Positions 1 to 8,258 of a DNA stretch of 61,922 bases are shown here, in pieces (position 1 is the first letter of the stretch; each line of letters begins with the position of its first letter). The notes under the pieces are model-generated. The model was not told where the DNA came from, did not search any database, and saw only the letters and a program-made list of their open reading frames with translations. Position numbers and translations under genes: made by a program. The stretch comes from Caldifarciminota bacterium (GTDB taxonomy: Bacteria > Hydrothermota > Tepidihabitantia > SM23-42), in assembly GCA_020353055.1 (NCBI GenBank), contig CP070686.1, positions 1,625,705 to 1,687,626 of the forward strand, in the 5' to 3' direction.

Positions 1-27
1 AAATGTCTGAGATCAATAAATACCTGA

Positions 28-1431
28 ATGTCAAAAATTAAAATGCCCAAATTCTTAAAACTGCAAATACCTAAAGTCCTGAACACAAAGATGGTTGATT
101 TGGAAAGAGACGATTACGGGGTGGAGGGTTTGCCTCGCGATCCCATAAGTGAGTATGATCTGAGCTGGATCGATGGTTTTGTGAGTAAGATCAAGCCATA
201 CGTGTACGTGCGGGAGATCGACCGTCTGTTGATCCTCATTCCCAATCAAGCCTACGGATTGAACGAGTCGGGCGTAAGTATACTGAGTTATCTGCTGAAC
301 GGTCACACCACGGTAGAGCTTCTGCAAAGGTTGGGCAATGACGACGCGAAACGTAGGGACGTCCATTATTTTTTCTGTGACCTCAGGGGTATAGTGAGTG
401 GCTGTTTACGTGATCATGAGGAGCGTCTTGCCATTGATTATCACGAGTTCATTGGTGATATCAATAGATATCCGGTACTTTCAGAGATCGCCGTTACCTA
501 TCGCTGCAATCTGAGTTGCGAATTCTGTTACGTCGGGGATCATCGTGAAGAGGAACTCAACACCAATGACTTGAAGAAAGTCATTTTCAAGGTCTATAAC
601 GAAGCCATGATCCCATCAGTGAGTTTTACTGGAGGGGAGCCGTTGCTGAGAAAGGATATCGTATCGTTGATATCATACGCGTCCCAGATTGGTTTGTGGA
701 CGAATATCATAACCAATGGCATGCTGCTGAAGAGGGATCTTGTAGAGGCTTTTAAAAAAGCCGGCTTGTCGAGTGCCCAGGTAAGTATTGAGGGGCCCAA
801 TTCGGATGTACATGATTTGATTACCGGCAAGAGGGGCGCCTTCGATTCGACAATCGCCGGGATTAGATTGCTTCGGGAGGCTGAGATTCCGGTGCATACA
901 AACACGACGATATCGAAAAACAACATTAAATGCGCGCGGGAAATAGTCACGCTAGTCAAAGGGCTCGGACTCAACCGGTTGTCGATGAATTTGCTGATAC
1001 CGTGCGGCCGGGCTATGGGCAAAAAGGATATCTGGGTGTCGTATTCAGAGATAGGTGAGCATGTCCTTCGAGTGAAGCATTTTGCCGAGGAGCAAAATAT
1101 CAGATTCTTGTGGTATTCACCGGTACCTCTGTGCATCTTCAATCCTATTGCCTATGGATTGGGTAATAAGGCATGCGCAGCGATAACCGGGTTGCTCAGT
1201 ATTGACCCCAAGGGCAATGTCATTCCTTGTTCTTCGTGGCGCGAGTCTGTGGGCTCAATACTGCACCGTAGTTTTAGCGATATCTGGCAATCTGTGGAAC
1301 TCAAACGCTACAAGAACGTGGACTATGCACCAGCAGGGTGTCGTCGATGCGTACATTTCAAGGAATGCAAAGGGGCATGTCCCTTGTATTGGAAGGCTTT
1401 TGGAAAAGGGGAGATATTTGGAAACGCCTAA
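28..1431 (+). CDS. Radical SAM/SPASM protein with fused PqqD-like (RRE) N-terminal domain
   Basis: A 467-residue iron-sulfur enzyme of the PqqE/anaerobic sulfatase-maturase type. Residues about 60-125 resemble a PqqD-like peptide-recognition element. The radical SAM core begins near 150 with C160-x3-C164-x2-C167 (RCNLSCEFCYV), followed by the FTGGEPLL loop. The C-terminus carries SPASM-type cysteines (KACAAI, IPCSSW, CRRC, CKGAC) that would bind auxiliary clusters. The family modifies peptides or proteins, or makes cofactors; no substrate peptide gene is visible, as the gene sits at the window edge. The first 21 codons lie in AT-rich DNA with a repeated AAATACCT motif (19-26, 65-72), so ATG 91 is a credible alternative start. 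No good ribosome binding site precedes either. The next gene overlaps its 3' end by 14 nt, suggesting a functional pair. Confidence 0.88.
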   Translation: MSKIKMPKFLKLQIPKVLNTKMVDLERDDYGVEGLPRDPISEYDLSWIDGFVSKIKPYVYVREIDRLLILIPNQAYGLNESGVSILSYLLNGHTTVELLQRLGNDDAKRRDVHYFFCDLRGIVSGCLRDHEERLAIDYHEFIGDINRYPVLSEIAVTYRCNLSCEFCYVGDHREEELNTNDLKKVIFKVYNEAMIPSVSFTGGEPLLRKDIVSLISYASQIGLWTNIITNGMLLKRDLVEAFKKAGLSSAQVSIEGPNSDVHDLITGKRGAFDSTIAGIRLLREAEIPVHTNTTISKNNIKCAREIVTLVKGLGLNRLSMNLLIPCGRAMGKKDIWVSYSEIGEHVLRVKHFAEEQNIRFLWYSPVPLCIFNPIAYGLGNKACAAITGLLSIDPKGNVIPCSSWRESVGSILHRSFSDIWQSVELKRYKNVDYAPAGCRRCVHFKECKGACPLYWKAFGKGEIFGNA

Positions 1432-2326
1432 GGTATATTTGATATTCGATGAGATCAGCCCGCGCCTTCGAGTTGTGGTGTCGGTATTACTCATTTCTGC
1501 CGGATTTCTGATCCAGGTGAGCACCCGCAATATCCTGGCAGGATTACCATTCATCATATTTTGTGCTCTATTGAATATCGTAAAGAGCATTTCAATTAAG
1601 AAAGTAATGACCGATAAATTGACATGGCAAGAAGTGACGGCGCAGAAGATCGATGAAGTCATTGAACATTGTCGAAGGGTAAGGAAATTCAGAAGTGGTA
1701 ATCTGGGTTGCTTCGTTGCTTTTATCATTGGTGTCGTCTTCTTTGGCGGATTTATCTTCCCGGTTATTCAGGACCTTTCACCTCCTTTTCCGGTTCTTGC
1801 AACCATTGCGAACGCGTTCATACTTTTTGCCGGTTTGATTTTGAGCGGTCGAAAGAGTGCGTGGATACCTCGCGCTCTCGATATAAAAGTCGGAATCATC
1901 AAAGGTATAATTGAATCACCACTGGTCAAGGACGACCCGGCCCTCATGGCCGCTCCATATCTTGAAATCGGAGATACCGGAAAGGGTACTTTTCCTAATG
2001 ACACCAGGATTTTGATAAAGTTCAAAGACGCGCCCGATGAATTCATCGGACTGCAGGGGCAGATTTCGATCAATGCGGTAAAATCCCGTAGCTACCCATA
2101 TTTCTATGTCGTGATCATCGCGCGTCACTCTTTTAGATTGTTTGAAAAATTCAAATCCACAAATGTTGTACTGGACAATATTACTATTGAACAGAAGAGA
2201 ACTGCAGAGGTTGATGTGATAGTCATCCGGCAGACGACGACGAAAACGTCGGGCTATCATACCGATCGGAAAGTACGGGATCGTATCCTTTCTGGCAGCA
2301 TCAAAGTAGCGAAGAGATTAGTCTAG
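1418..2326 (+). CDS. Hypothetical membrane protein coupled to radical SAM gene
   Basis: A product of about 302 residues that I do not recognise. I choose TTG at 1418 because AAGGGGAG (1406-1413) lies 4 nt upstream; longer reading upstream only shadows the radical SAM gene. The N-terminal third holds a hydrophobic stretch (VVSVLLISAGFLI and AGLPFIIFCALLNIV), a polar linker, and two more segments (FVAFIIGVVFFGGFIFPV, TIANAFILFAGLIL). About 130 C-terminal residues then look soluble and beta-rich. The 14-nt overlap with the radical SAM gene implies translational coupling and a shared pathway. It could be a partner, transporter element or target of the enzyme; none of these is demonstrated. Confidence 0.7.
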   Translation: METPKVYLIFDEISPRLRVVVSVLLISAGFLIQVSTRNILAGLPFIIFCALLNIVKSISIKKVMTDKLTWQEVTAQKIDEVIEHCRRVRKFRSGNLGCFVAFIIGVVFFGGFIFPVIQDLSPPFPVLATIANAFILFAGLILSGRKSAWIPRALDIKVGIIKGIIESPLVKDDPALMAAPYLEIGDTGKGTFPNDTRILIKFKDAPDEFIGLQGQISINAVKSRSYPYFYVVIIARHSFRLFEKFKSTNVVLDNITIEQKRTAEVDVIVIRQTTTKTSGYHTDRKVRDRILSGSIKVAKRLV

Positions 2327-2419
2327 CCGGTCAAATTATTCCCTGTATTGGCTTTTAACTACCGTTCGCCAGAGGTACAAGAATAAGGTGTGCTGGTGAG
2401 ATATAGTAATTTCGTGAGG

Positions 2420-3742
2420 CTAAGTCAGAGGGATCTTTTTGCTTAGCAGACGTTTGGTCTTTTTGTATAGTTCGATGCGGGGTTGGGGATAATACCACGT
2501 GTAGAAAAGATTGTTGTGATAGAGCGGATCAGTATTCTCATCGAATCCAGTTTTTTCGTATTCGGCAGTATGCGGGATCGGTGAGAACTCACAGAGATGG
2601 GGATGTACACCGAGGTCGTGGCACAGTTTGATCGAATCGATGATCTCGTCATGCCCCTGCCCCGGTATGCCATAGAGGATATAGGTGTGTATTTGATGCG
2701 GCGCAAAGCCGGCCATGGTTAGTTTTTGCACTGCGGCCTTGAATTCTTCGGTATTCACCTTGCCGCCGGTCTGATTTTGAACTAAGGGATTGGTCGTTTC
2801 CAGGCTGAGATAAATTGTCTGGAAGTTCGCCTCGAACATGAGCCGCGCTATATCCTGTGTAATGTATCTACAATGCAGACCGTTTGACGCGTGGAGGGTG
2901 AGGTCATACTTCTCCTCGATCAATGCTCTGAGTAGATTTGGAAAAGATTTGTTATACAACAACGCATCGTCGAAAAAGGAAACGTTTCTGTTTTTCTCTT
3001 TGATGACCGCGATCTGTGTAAGGACTTTATCGACCGGAGCCGCGCTGAATTTACCGCACAGGATCCTTGTTGCGCAGTATGTGCAGTCAAAGGGACATCC
3101 GCGCGAGGTTAAGATGACACCATAGTGCATTCTGTCATAGAGTGAGTAATCAGGTGCATAACTATATTCACCAATGGTTGTTCTTTCGGGCAACCCCATA
3201 GCCGCGACAAGTTCGGGAATGTGCTCTTCGATGGCGCCGGTAACTATTATGTCCGCTCCAGATTTTTTTCTTGCATGTTTTTCGCACAGGGTCGCATAGA
3301 TGCCGCCGAGTACTATCTTCACACCGGGGTATCTCAGACGGAGGATTCTTATTGCTTCGAATACGCCGGGATACCAGTATGTCATGGATGAGGTGATGAA
3401 TACGAAATCCGGTGTTTCAAGATCTTGAACGGCGCGGATGAATGTGTCACGCGGTATACCGTATCGTTTGTACCGCCTTGGGATTTGCCGGAAGATGTGA
3501 GGTTTCTCGACTTCCTCGTAGTGATACTTACCACGTCCCCAGATGTCGGTTTTTGTCTCGGTGGTGAAGTACGGGCTCTGACGGTCCATACAATCGATAA
3601 AAGCAATGCTGAATCCGAACTTCTTCAGGACATTTGAGACGATCAGTAATCCTACGGGCTTACTCCAGAAATCAAATGCTTTGAAATCGTAAACCCACGG
3701 GTTGATCAGAAGTGCTCTGGGTTTGCAGTTTGAATGTTTCAT
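2420..3742 (-). CDS. B12-binding-type radical SAM protein (unknown substrate)
   Basis: A 440-residue protein with the two-domain layout of cobalamin-dependent radical SAM enzymes. Residues about 8-185 resemble a Rossmann-like B12-binding domain (ALLINPWVYDF at the start, VKIVLGGIYATL later); the DxHxxG cobalamin motif is not obvious, so B12 binding is uncertain. The radical SAM core follows with SRGCPFDCTYC as the cluster-binding C-x3-C-x2-C. Late motifs (YLSLETTNP, YILYGIPGQGHDEI) match the MiaB/HpnP-like superfamily. Members methylate or rearrange diverse substrates. The ATG lies 14 nt beyond the glycerate kinase stop, so it is probably the last gene of the transcript that includes glycerate kinase and perhaps glyA. 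Confidence 0.85.
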   Translation of the reverse strand: MKHSNCKPRALLINPWVYDFKAFDFWSKPVGLLIVSNVLKKFGFSIAFIDCMDRQSPYFTTETKTDIWGRGKYHYEEVEKPHIFRQIPRRYKRYGIPRDTFIRAVQDLETPDFVFITSSMTYWYPGVFEAIRILRLRYPGVKIVLGGIYATLCEKHARKKSGADIIVTGAIEEHIPELVAAMGLPERTTIGEYSYAPDYSLYDRMHYGVILTSRGCPFDCTYCATRILCGKFSAAPVDKVLTQIAVIKEKNRNVSFFDDALLYNKSFPNLLRALIEEKYDLTLHASNGLHCRYITQDIARLMFEANFQTIYLSLETTNPLVQNQTGGKVNTEEFKAAVQKLTMAGFAPHQIHTYILYGIPGQGHDEIIDSIKLCHDLGVHPHLCEFSPIPHTAEYEKTGFDENTDPLYHNNLFYTWYYPQPRIELYKKTKRLLSKKIPLT

Positions 3743-3756
3743 TGTGAAGGTTTCGT

Positions 3757-5109
3757 TCAGCTTATCAGTACGATTTGAATGTCCATGACATTAGTTCCAG
3801 TCGGCCCGGTGATCACAAGGCTGTCCATTGCTTTAAAAAACCTATGTGAATCATATTCGGCGAGCGCTCCGTCAATGTCGAGTCCAAGTTCTTTTGCGCG
3901 TGCGTAAGTGTGTCCGTCAACGATAGCACCAGCGGCATCGGTGCATCCATCAATGCCATCGGTTCCCGCACTCAGTATTTCGACGCGTTCGAGTCCTTTG
4001 ATGCTCGGTACAAGGGAAAGGCAGAAATCCTGGTTACGTCCACCCATTCCTTTGCCCGTCACTCGGATGGTCATTTCACCGCCTGATATGATACACGCTG
4101 GCATAGATACTCCGACGGGATTTTTTGTGAACTCTTTGATCATCGAGGCGAATACCTTCGCCACTTCTCGTACATCGCCGCTGATCCGGGATGATATAAT
4201 TAGTGGTTCATAACCTTTCTGTTTTGCCCTTTCTGCAATCGAGCGCAGTGCTATCAGATTATTGCCGATAATGATATTTCTGGTAGCCCGGAAAAATACC
4301 TCATCCGATTTCGGGGTCTCGGCGATTTCGCCGCGGCGACCCCCTTCAATATGGCTCCGTATGCTAAAGGGAATTTTGTGCGAAAGTCCGTACTTTTTTA
4401 GAATATCACTTGCCTCAGAGAAGGTCGATGGATCTGGAACTGCCGGGCCTGAAGCAATCGCATGCGTAGGGTCTCCGATCACATCGGAAATGATCAAAGC
4501 GAGTGTTGTTGCCGGGTAGGCGAACTTTGCCAGTTGTCCGCCCTTGATAAGCGATAAGTGTTTGCGCACCGTATTGATTTCCTCTATGTTTGCACTACTT
4601 CCAAGAAGTGCCTCGCTTATTTTCCTTAGATCATCGATGTTTATACCGGGTGCGGGCAGAGTGCAGAGGGCCGAGCCGCCGCCCGATATGAGCAGAATTA
4701 CCAGGTCTTCCTGCATTGCATCCTGCAGCATGTCTGCAATTTGCTGCGCGCCGTGTATGCCATTGCTGTCGGGTATCGGATGCCCCGCCTCAGTGACCTT
4801 TATCAGATTCATTTTCATGCTGGTTCCATACGGTGTTATGATTAAACCCTTAAAGATTCTATGCTGCAATATTTCCTCAACGGCCTTAGCCATCGGACAG
4901 GCTGCTTTGCCGAACCCGACGACCAGGATGCGCTTGAATTTCGAAAGGTCATAGCATTCTCGATGACCCAGATAATCGATCAAGTTGAGGATATTGTCGT
5001 GAAGAATCATGCTGCGTCTGGTTAGTTCATATGAGTCGACCGCGCGGACTCCGGCCAGAAATAGTTCTTCTATGCCAGATTTGTTTTTTATAAATGATCT
5101 GTTGTTCAT
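3757..5109 (-). CDS. Glycerate 2-kinase (MOFRL family)
   Basis: A 450-residue cytosolic kinase that phosphorylates D-glycerate to 2-phosphoglycerate using ATP. Full family length. Recognisable blocks include VVGFGKAACPMAKAVEE near residue 65, TEAGHPIPDSNG near 108, the ISGGGSALCTLPAPG nucleotide/substrate loop near 143, ISDVIGDP near 215, and the C-terminal MOFRL domain with ISGGEMTIRVTGKGMGGRNQ and LSAGTDGIDGCTDAAGA. It lies downstream of SHMT (121 nt gap) and just upstream of the B12-type radical SAM gene. With SHMT and the PPDK gene at 17.5-20.3 kb it could feed glycerate into 2-PG, PEP and pyruvate. No convincing promoter was found in the gap, so co-transcription with glyA is likely. Confidence 0.93.
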   Translation of the reverse strand: MNNRSFIKNKSGIEELFLAGVRAVDSYELTRRSMILHDNILNLIDYLGHRECYDLSKFKRILVVGFGKAACPMAKAVEEILQHRIFKGLIITPYGTSMKMNLIKVTEAGHPIPDSNGIHGAQQIADMLQDAMQEDLVILLISGGGSALCTLPAPGINIDDLRKISEALLGSSANIEEINTVRKHLSLIKGGQLAKFAYPATTLALIISDVIGDPTHAIASGPAVPDPSTFSEASDILKKYGLSHKIPFSIRSHIEGGRRGEIAETPKSDEVFFRATRNIIIGNNLIALRSIAERAKQKGYEPLIISSRISGDVREVAKVFASMIKEFTKNPVGVSMPACIISGGEMTIRVTGKGMGGRNQDFCLSLVPSIKGLERVEILSAGTDGIDGCTDAAGAIVDGHTYARAKELGLDIDGALAEYDSHRFFKAMDSLVITGPTGTNVMDIQIVLIS

Positions 5110-5230
5110 TCTCTGATTAATGCCAGGATGTAACGTGATATTGGTTCATTAATTCACGGCGACATAGCGTCGGGAATGTTCGATCTTTGAGTTCCCCCTG
5201 CTGTCGGCGTACTCTGTATATGAATATGTA

Positions 5231-6673
5231 TTACTTCCGCAATATTCTGTCGAGATTCGCTACGATCGATTTGAAAAAATTTTCATTCGGAAAGATGCTT
5301 GAGAAAATCCGTGCTACCAGCGGCGCAGTTTCCTCCAGGGGTAAACAGTAATACATCTGCAGAAAGTCCTTCCGAAATTCCGTGATCTTATCCCCCACAT
5401 TGCTGTTTCTGATTATCACATCGGCAATGTAGCCAGCGAGTGTATTAAAGTTTTCTTCCTTCATGCCGTATCTCGTCATTTCCTGAACGCCCATTCTGAT
5501 GCCGCTCGCTTCGAGAAAACTTGTATCGTCAGGCAATGCCTGATAGTTGGCAACGATATTATTTTGCTCAAGCCTTTGGGCGATTTCATTTCCGGTACCG
5601 TGTTTACTCACTCTGATCACGACCTGGTGCGTTTCCGTGAAACCGTCTTTTTCATCTCCTTCAACATCGATGCCTGCATCCTTGAGCGCGCGGGCAAAAG
5701 CCCGGGCGTTCCTGCGGATCTGATTCTGGTAATCTTTCTTGAAAGTGTTCATCTCATACGTCGCCATGAGCAGGGCAAGCAGCGTACCGAGATGGTGGTT
5801 GCTTGTAGAACCTGGAAAAGCACGGCCCTTGATATCGATCCACAAATGCGAGATCGGACTCTCCTTGGTTATCGTCGATGCTACTATTCCTCTCTGTGGG
5901 CCAAAGAATGTTTTGTGTGTACTGCCAGTGACGACATCAGCCCCTTCGTTGAATGGCTCCTGCAGTACACCATAGAGACCGAGCACATGCGCCATATCAT
6001 ACATTATTACGGGCCGCGGTTCCCATTTGCTGACGATATCATGTACGAACGCAACTGGTTCTTTATAGAGGAACATGCTTTTTCCGAAAACGATCAGTTC
6101 GGGCTTGTGCTGTTCGAGTTGTTCGGCGAGTTTCGCAGTGTCAGTTTTGTAAAGACAATCTTCTCTGACCGGGAAATTAACCACATTTTCCTTGCCTGTT
6201 TCCGGATCTTCGTCAACGTAATTAAAGAGCGCGCCCATTGGTTGTGAGCTGAGATGACCTCCATTGGTCAATGCATTATTCATTACGAGGGTCATTTTAC
6301 GGAAGGGTTCTCCTTCTTTACGGCCGCGGTTGATGAATTTTATCATCGCTTTGAACACGACCTCGTTTGCCATCTGACCACTCACGGGGCGAAGTTCAAC
6401 GCGTGGACATCCAAAATACTCAGCCATTTCAGCGCGCACTTCTTCTTCTACTTCCCGGATAAAATCAATGCCCTGATAAAAGTACACTTCCTTACCCTTC
6501 ATAGTACGGTGTTCTGCGTATCTTCCCGATGGGTCGGAGATCTCGCAAAACTTCACTAAAGGGCTGGGAGTAGTTTCCGACGGGATGAGATTTACACAGG
6601 CTCTCTGGCGCCAGACATTGTTGCTTTCAATTCTTTTGACCAAATGTTCTATTTTATTTGTGAGTTCTTGCAC
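5231..6673 (-). CDS. glyA: Serine hydroxymethyltransferase (divergent family member)
   Basis: A PLP enzyme interconverting serine and glycine with tetrahydrofolate; source of one-carbon units. GTG at 6673 gives 480 residues and has GGAGGT (6683-6678) 4 nt upstream. An ATG farther up (6778) would add 35 residues that lie inside a structured leader and look unlike the family, so I reject it. The PLP-lysine motif is VTGSTHKTFFGPQRG; other blocks are NLIPSETTPSPLV, ELRPVSGQMANE, YDMAHVLGLYG and the C-terminal GIRMGVQEMTRYGM. The chain is about 60 residues longer than the usual bacterial enzyme and divergent from the E. coli type, so a specialised aldolase-like role cannot be excluded. Regulation through the leader RNA is likely. 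Confidence 0.9.
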   Translation of the reverse strand: MQELTNKIEHLVKRIESNNVWRQRACVNLIPSETTPSPLVKFCEISDPSGRYAEHRTMKGKEVYFYQGIDFIREVEEEVRAEMAEYFGCPRVELRPVSGQMANEVVFKAMIKFINRGRKEGEPFRKMTLVMNNALTNGGHLSSQPMGALFNYVDEDPETGKENVVNFPVREDCLYKTDTAKLAEQLEQHKPELIVFGKSMFLYKEPVAFVHDIVSKWEPRPVIMYDMAHVLGLYGVLQEPFNEGADVVTGSTHKTFFGPQRGIVASTITKESPISHLWIDIKGRAFPGSTSNHHLGTLLALLMATYEMNTFKKDYQNQIRRNARAFARALKDAGIDVEGDEKDGFTETHQVVIRVSKHGTGNEIAQRLEQNNIVANYQALPDDTSFLEASGIRMGVQEMTRYGMKEENFNTLAGYIADVIIRNSNVGDKITEFRKDFLQMYYCLPLEETAPLVARIFSSIFPNENFFKSIVANLDRILRK

Positions 6674-6791
6674 TGCTACCTCCAATCGTAACGCGCTTCT
6701 CCCAAAGCGCGTTTGGATGCAGACAGATCGTAGCGGATTCACACAGATATGTGAGGTCACATATCCTCTTGCATCCATATTAATCCGTCTG
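6674..6791 (-). promoter_or_regulatory. Structured 5' leader of glyA; candidate pseudoknot regulatory RNA
   Basis: The predicted glyA transcript carries a leader of about 118 nt. In transcript order: CGGATT (6787-6782), TGGATGCA (6777-6770), a hairpin GATATGTG-AGGT-loop-CACATATC (6765-6746), AATCCG (6739-6734), TGCATCCA (6721-6714), a hairpin AACGCGCTT/AAGCGCGTT with a 6-nt loop (6713-6690), then GGAGGT (6683-6678). The first and fourth elements pair, and the second and fifth pair, in interleaved order, which defines an H-type pseudoknot. The last hairpin sits directly before the ribosome binding site. I see no match to the ZTP (pfl), THF or glycine riboswitch consensus that I remember. Pairings are read directly; ligand control is inference. 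Confidence 0.5.
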
Positions 6792-6797
6792 AATCTA

Positions 6798-6825
6798 ATA
6801 GTATTCTGTAGATACTATATGTCAA
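6798..6825 (-). promoter_or_regulatory. Predicted sigma70-type promoter for glyA
   Basis: TTGACA (6825-6820), 16-bp spacer, TACTAT (6803-6798). It points away from the purA promoter, whose -35 starts 14 bp further on, so the two form a compact divergent control region. Transcription would start near 6791, giving a leader of about 118 nt. Confidence 0.55.
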
Positions 6826-6839
6826 GGGTTCGCCTCGTA

Positions 6840-6867
6840 TTGACTTTTTGGGTTAATTGGGTAGAAT
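6840..6867 (+). promoter_or_regulatory. Predicted promoter for purA (leaderless type)
   Basis: TTGACT (6840-6845), 16-bp spacer, TAGAAT (6862-6867). ATG codons in the purA frame lie at 6871 and 6877. A normal start point 6-8 nt after the -10 would place the mRNA 5' end at or just before ATG 6877, so the transcript should be leaderless. No Shine-Dalgarno sequence is present. Confidence 0.65.
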
Positions 6868-6876
6868 TGAATGATA

Positions 6877-8124
6877 ATGAATCTTGCGATAGTAGGTCTT
6901 CAGTGGGGAGATGAGGGAAAAGGTAAGATAGTCGACTATCTTGCCCGGAATTTCGATGTCAACGCACGGTATCAAGGTGGTTCTAATGCGGGGCACACCG
7001 TACGCTACAAGGGTGAAAAGGTGATATTCCACCAGGTGCCGTGTGGTGTTTTGAACGGCAACATACAAGGGGTTATCGGTGGAGGTTGCGTACTCGACCC
7101 GAAAATACTCCTGGAAGAAATACAAAATCTCACGACATATGATCCGGCGATCAAAGATCGGATAAGAATATCGAAATTCTGTCATCTTATTATGCCGTAC
7201 CATATTTTAATCGATGAAATACGGGAAGGTTCGAAACAAGCCATCGGGACGACAAAGAAAGGAATCGGCGTCGCCTACGAAGATAAATACGGTCGCACCG
7301 GGCTGCGAGTCGGTGATCTGTATAATGTTGAATCTTTTGAAAAAAAATTAAGCATCAATATTTCAAGAAAGAACTTGATATTGATGGATGTCTACCATGC
7401 CGAGCCTCTTTCTGATAACGAGATATTCGATCTTTACATGGGATACGCAGAAGAATTGCGGTCTATGGTCGCAGATGATACCAAGATAGTCGGCGAGGCT
7501 ATTGATGCGGGAAAGAACGTGTTGTTTGAGGGCGCACAGGGTGCGATGCTGGATATCGATTACGGCACTTATCCATACGTCACTTCATCACATACCGTTG
7601 CGAGCAGTGTCGGTATTGGCCTCGGTATTCCTCCGTACAGTGTAGAAAGTGTTCTGGGTGTTGCAAAAGCCTATACGACGAGGGTGGGTCAAGGACCGTT
7701 TCCTACTGAAGACAGTGGGGAATTGGGCAAGCTGCTCCGTGAATCTGGAGCCGAATTTGGTTCCACCACTGGCAGACCCAGACGTTGCGGCCCCTTTGAT
7801 GTTGCACTCGTCAAGTATGCTGCCCGCATCAACGGGGTAAAGGAGATGGTCTTGACGAAGTTGGACGTGTTGGCGGGCATCGATAAGATAAGAATCGCGG
7901 TAGGTTATGAAAGCAACGATGAAATGGATCCCTTTGCCACGGAGCAATTGGTGCCGAAATATATAGAGGTGCCAGGTTTCGCTGAGGATATTTCAGGCGT
8001 CCGTTCATCTGGGGATTTGCCAGATAACGCGTTGAATTACATAAATGTGATTGAAGAACACACGGGCATTAAAGTCAGCCACGTTTCAGTAGGTCCTGAG
8101 CGTGATGCCATTGTAAAGATGTGA
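6877..8124 (+). CDS. purA: Adenylosuccinate synthase
   Basis: Joins IMP and aspartate with GTP to give adenylosuccinate, the first committed step to AMP. ATG 6877 gives 415 residues, starting with MNLAIVGLQWGDEGKGK as in most homologues; ATG 6871 would add two residues and is too close to the -10. The GDEGKGK loop, GGSNAGHTV, GTTKKGIGVAYEDKYGR, FEGAQGAMLDIDYGTYP and TTGRPRRCGPFD blocks are all intact. It is monocistronic or at least has its own promoter, and is followed after 134 nt by alr with another promoter. The adjacent divergent glyA supplies one-carbon units used in purine synthesis, so co-control would make sense. Confidence 0.97.
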   Translation: MNLAIVGLQWGDEGKGKIVDYLARNFDVNARYQGGSNAGHTVRYKGEKVIFHQVPCGVLNGNIQGVIGGGCVLDPKILLEEIQNLTTYDPAIKDRIRISKFCHLIMPYHILIDEIREGSKQAIGTTKKGIGVAYEDKYGRTGLRVGDLYNVESFEKKLSINISRKNLILMDVYHAEPLSDNEIFDLYMGYAEELRSMVADDTKIVGEAIDAGKNVLFEGAQGAMLDIDYGTYPYVTSSHTVASSVGIGLGIPPYSVESVLGVAKAYTTRVGQGPFPTEDSGELGKLLRESGAEFGSTTGRPRRCGPFDVALVKYAARINGVKEMVLTKLDVLAGIDKIRIAVGYESNDEMDPFATEQLVPKYIEVPGFAEDISGVRSSGDLPDNALNYINVIEEHTGIKVSHVSVGPERDAIVKM

Positions 8125-8223
8125 TTTTACTTTAACGTCCCGATTTCATCAGGTAAAATTCACGAAATTCAATACTATATACACTTTCCGGATATTCACA
8201 TCAATTCATTTTTTATTTTCCTC

Positions 8224-8251
8224 TTGATTTTTTTAGATATATATATATATT
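8224..8251 (+). promoter_or_regulatory. Predicted promoter for alr (leaderless type)
   Basis: TTGATT (8224-8229), 16-bp spacer, TATATT (8246-8251) inside an AT alternating tract. ATG codons follow at 8253 and 8259; the second is 7 nt beyond the -10, matching the expected transcription start. No Shine-Dalgarno sequence. Confidence 0.55.
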
Positions 8252-8258
8252 TATGTTA

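Noticed and set aside
1-27. Possible 3' end of an upstream gene (frame ending TGA at 25-27)
   Set aside because: Only eight codons are visible and all three frames are repeat-like and AT-rich; nothing supports coding.
594-1142. 182-residue antisense frame in the radical SAM gene
   Set aside because: Opposite strand of conserved enzyme code; no family similarity or start signals.
5564-6247. 227-residue frame on the plus strand inside glyA
   Set aside because: Lies entirely antisense to clear SHMT coding sequence with all motifs; no ribosome binding site and composition of a shadow frame.
6674-6778. N-terminal 35-residue extension of SHMT from ATG 6778
   Set aside because: The extension overlaps the paired elements of the leader and does not resemble SHMT; GTG 6673 has a perfect GGAGGT.
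6690-6791. ZTP (pfl) riboswitch upstream of glyA
   Set aside because: ZTP RNAs are common before glyA, but the CCGCCUGGGC-type conserved core I recall is not present; kept only as an unclassified pseudoknot.
8231-8252. AT alternating tract before alr as a microsatellite of interest
   Set aside because: Better explained as the -10 region of the alr promoter.
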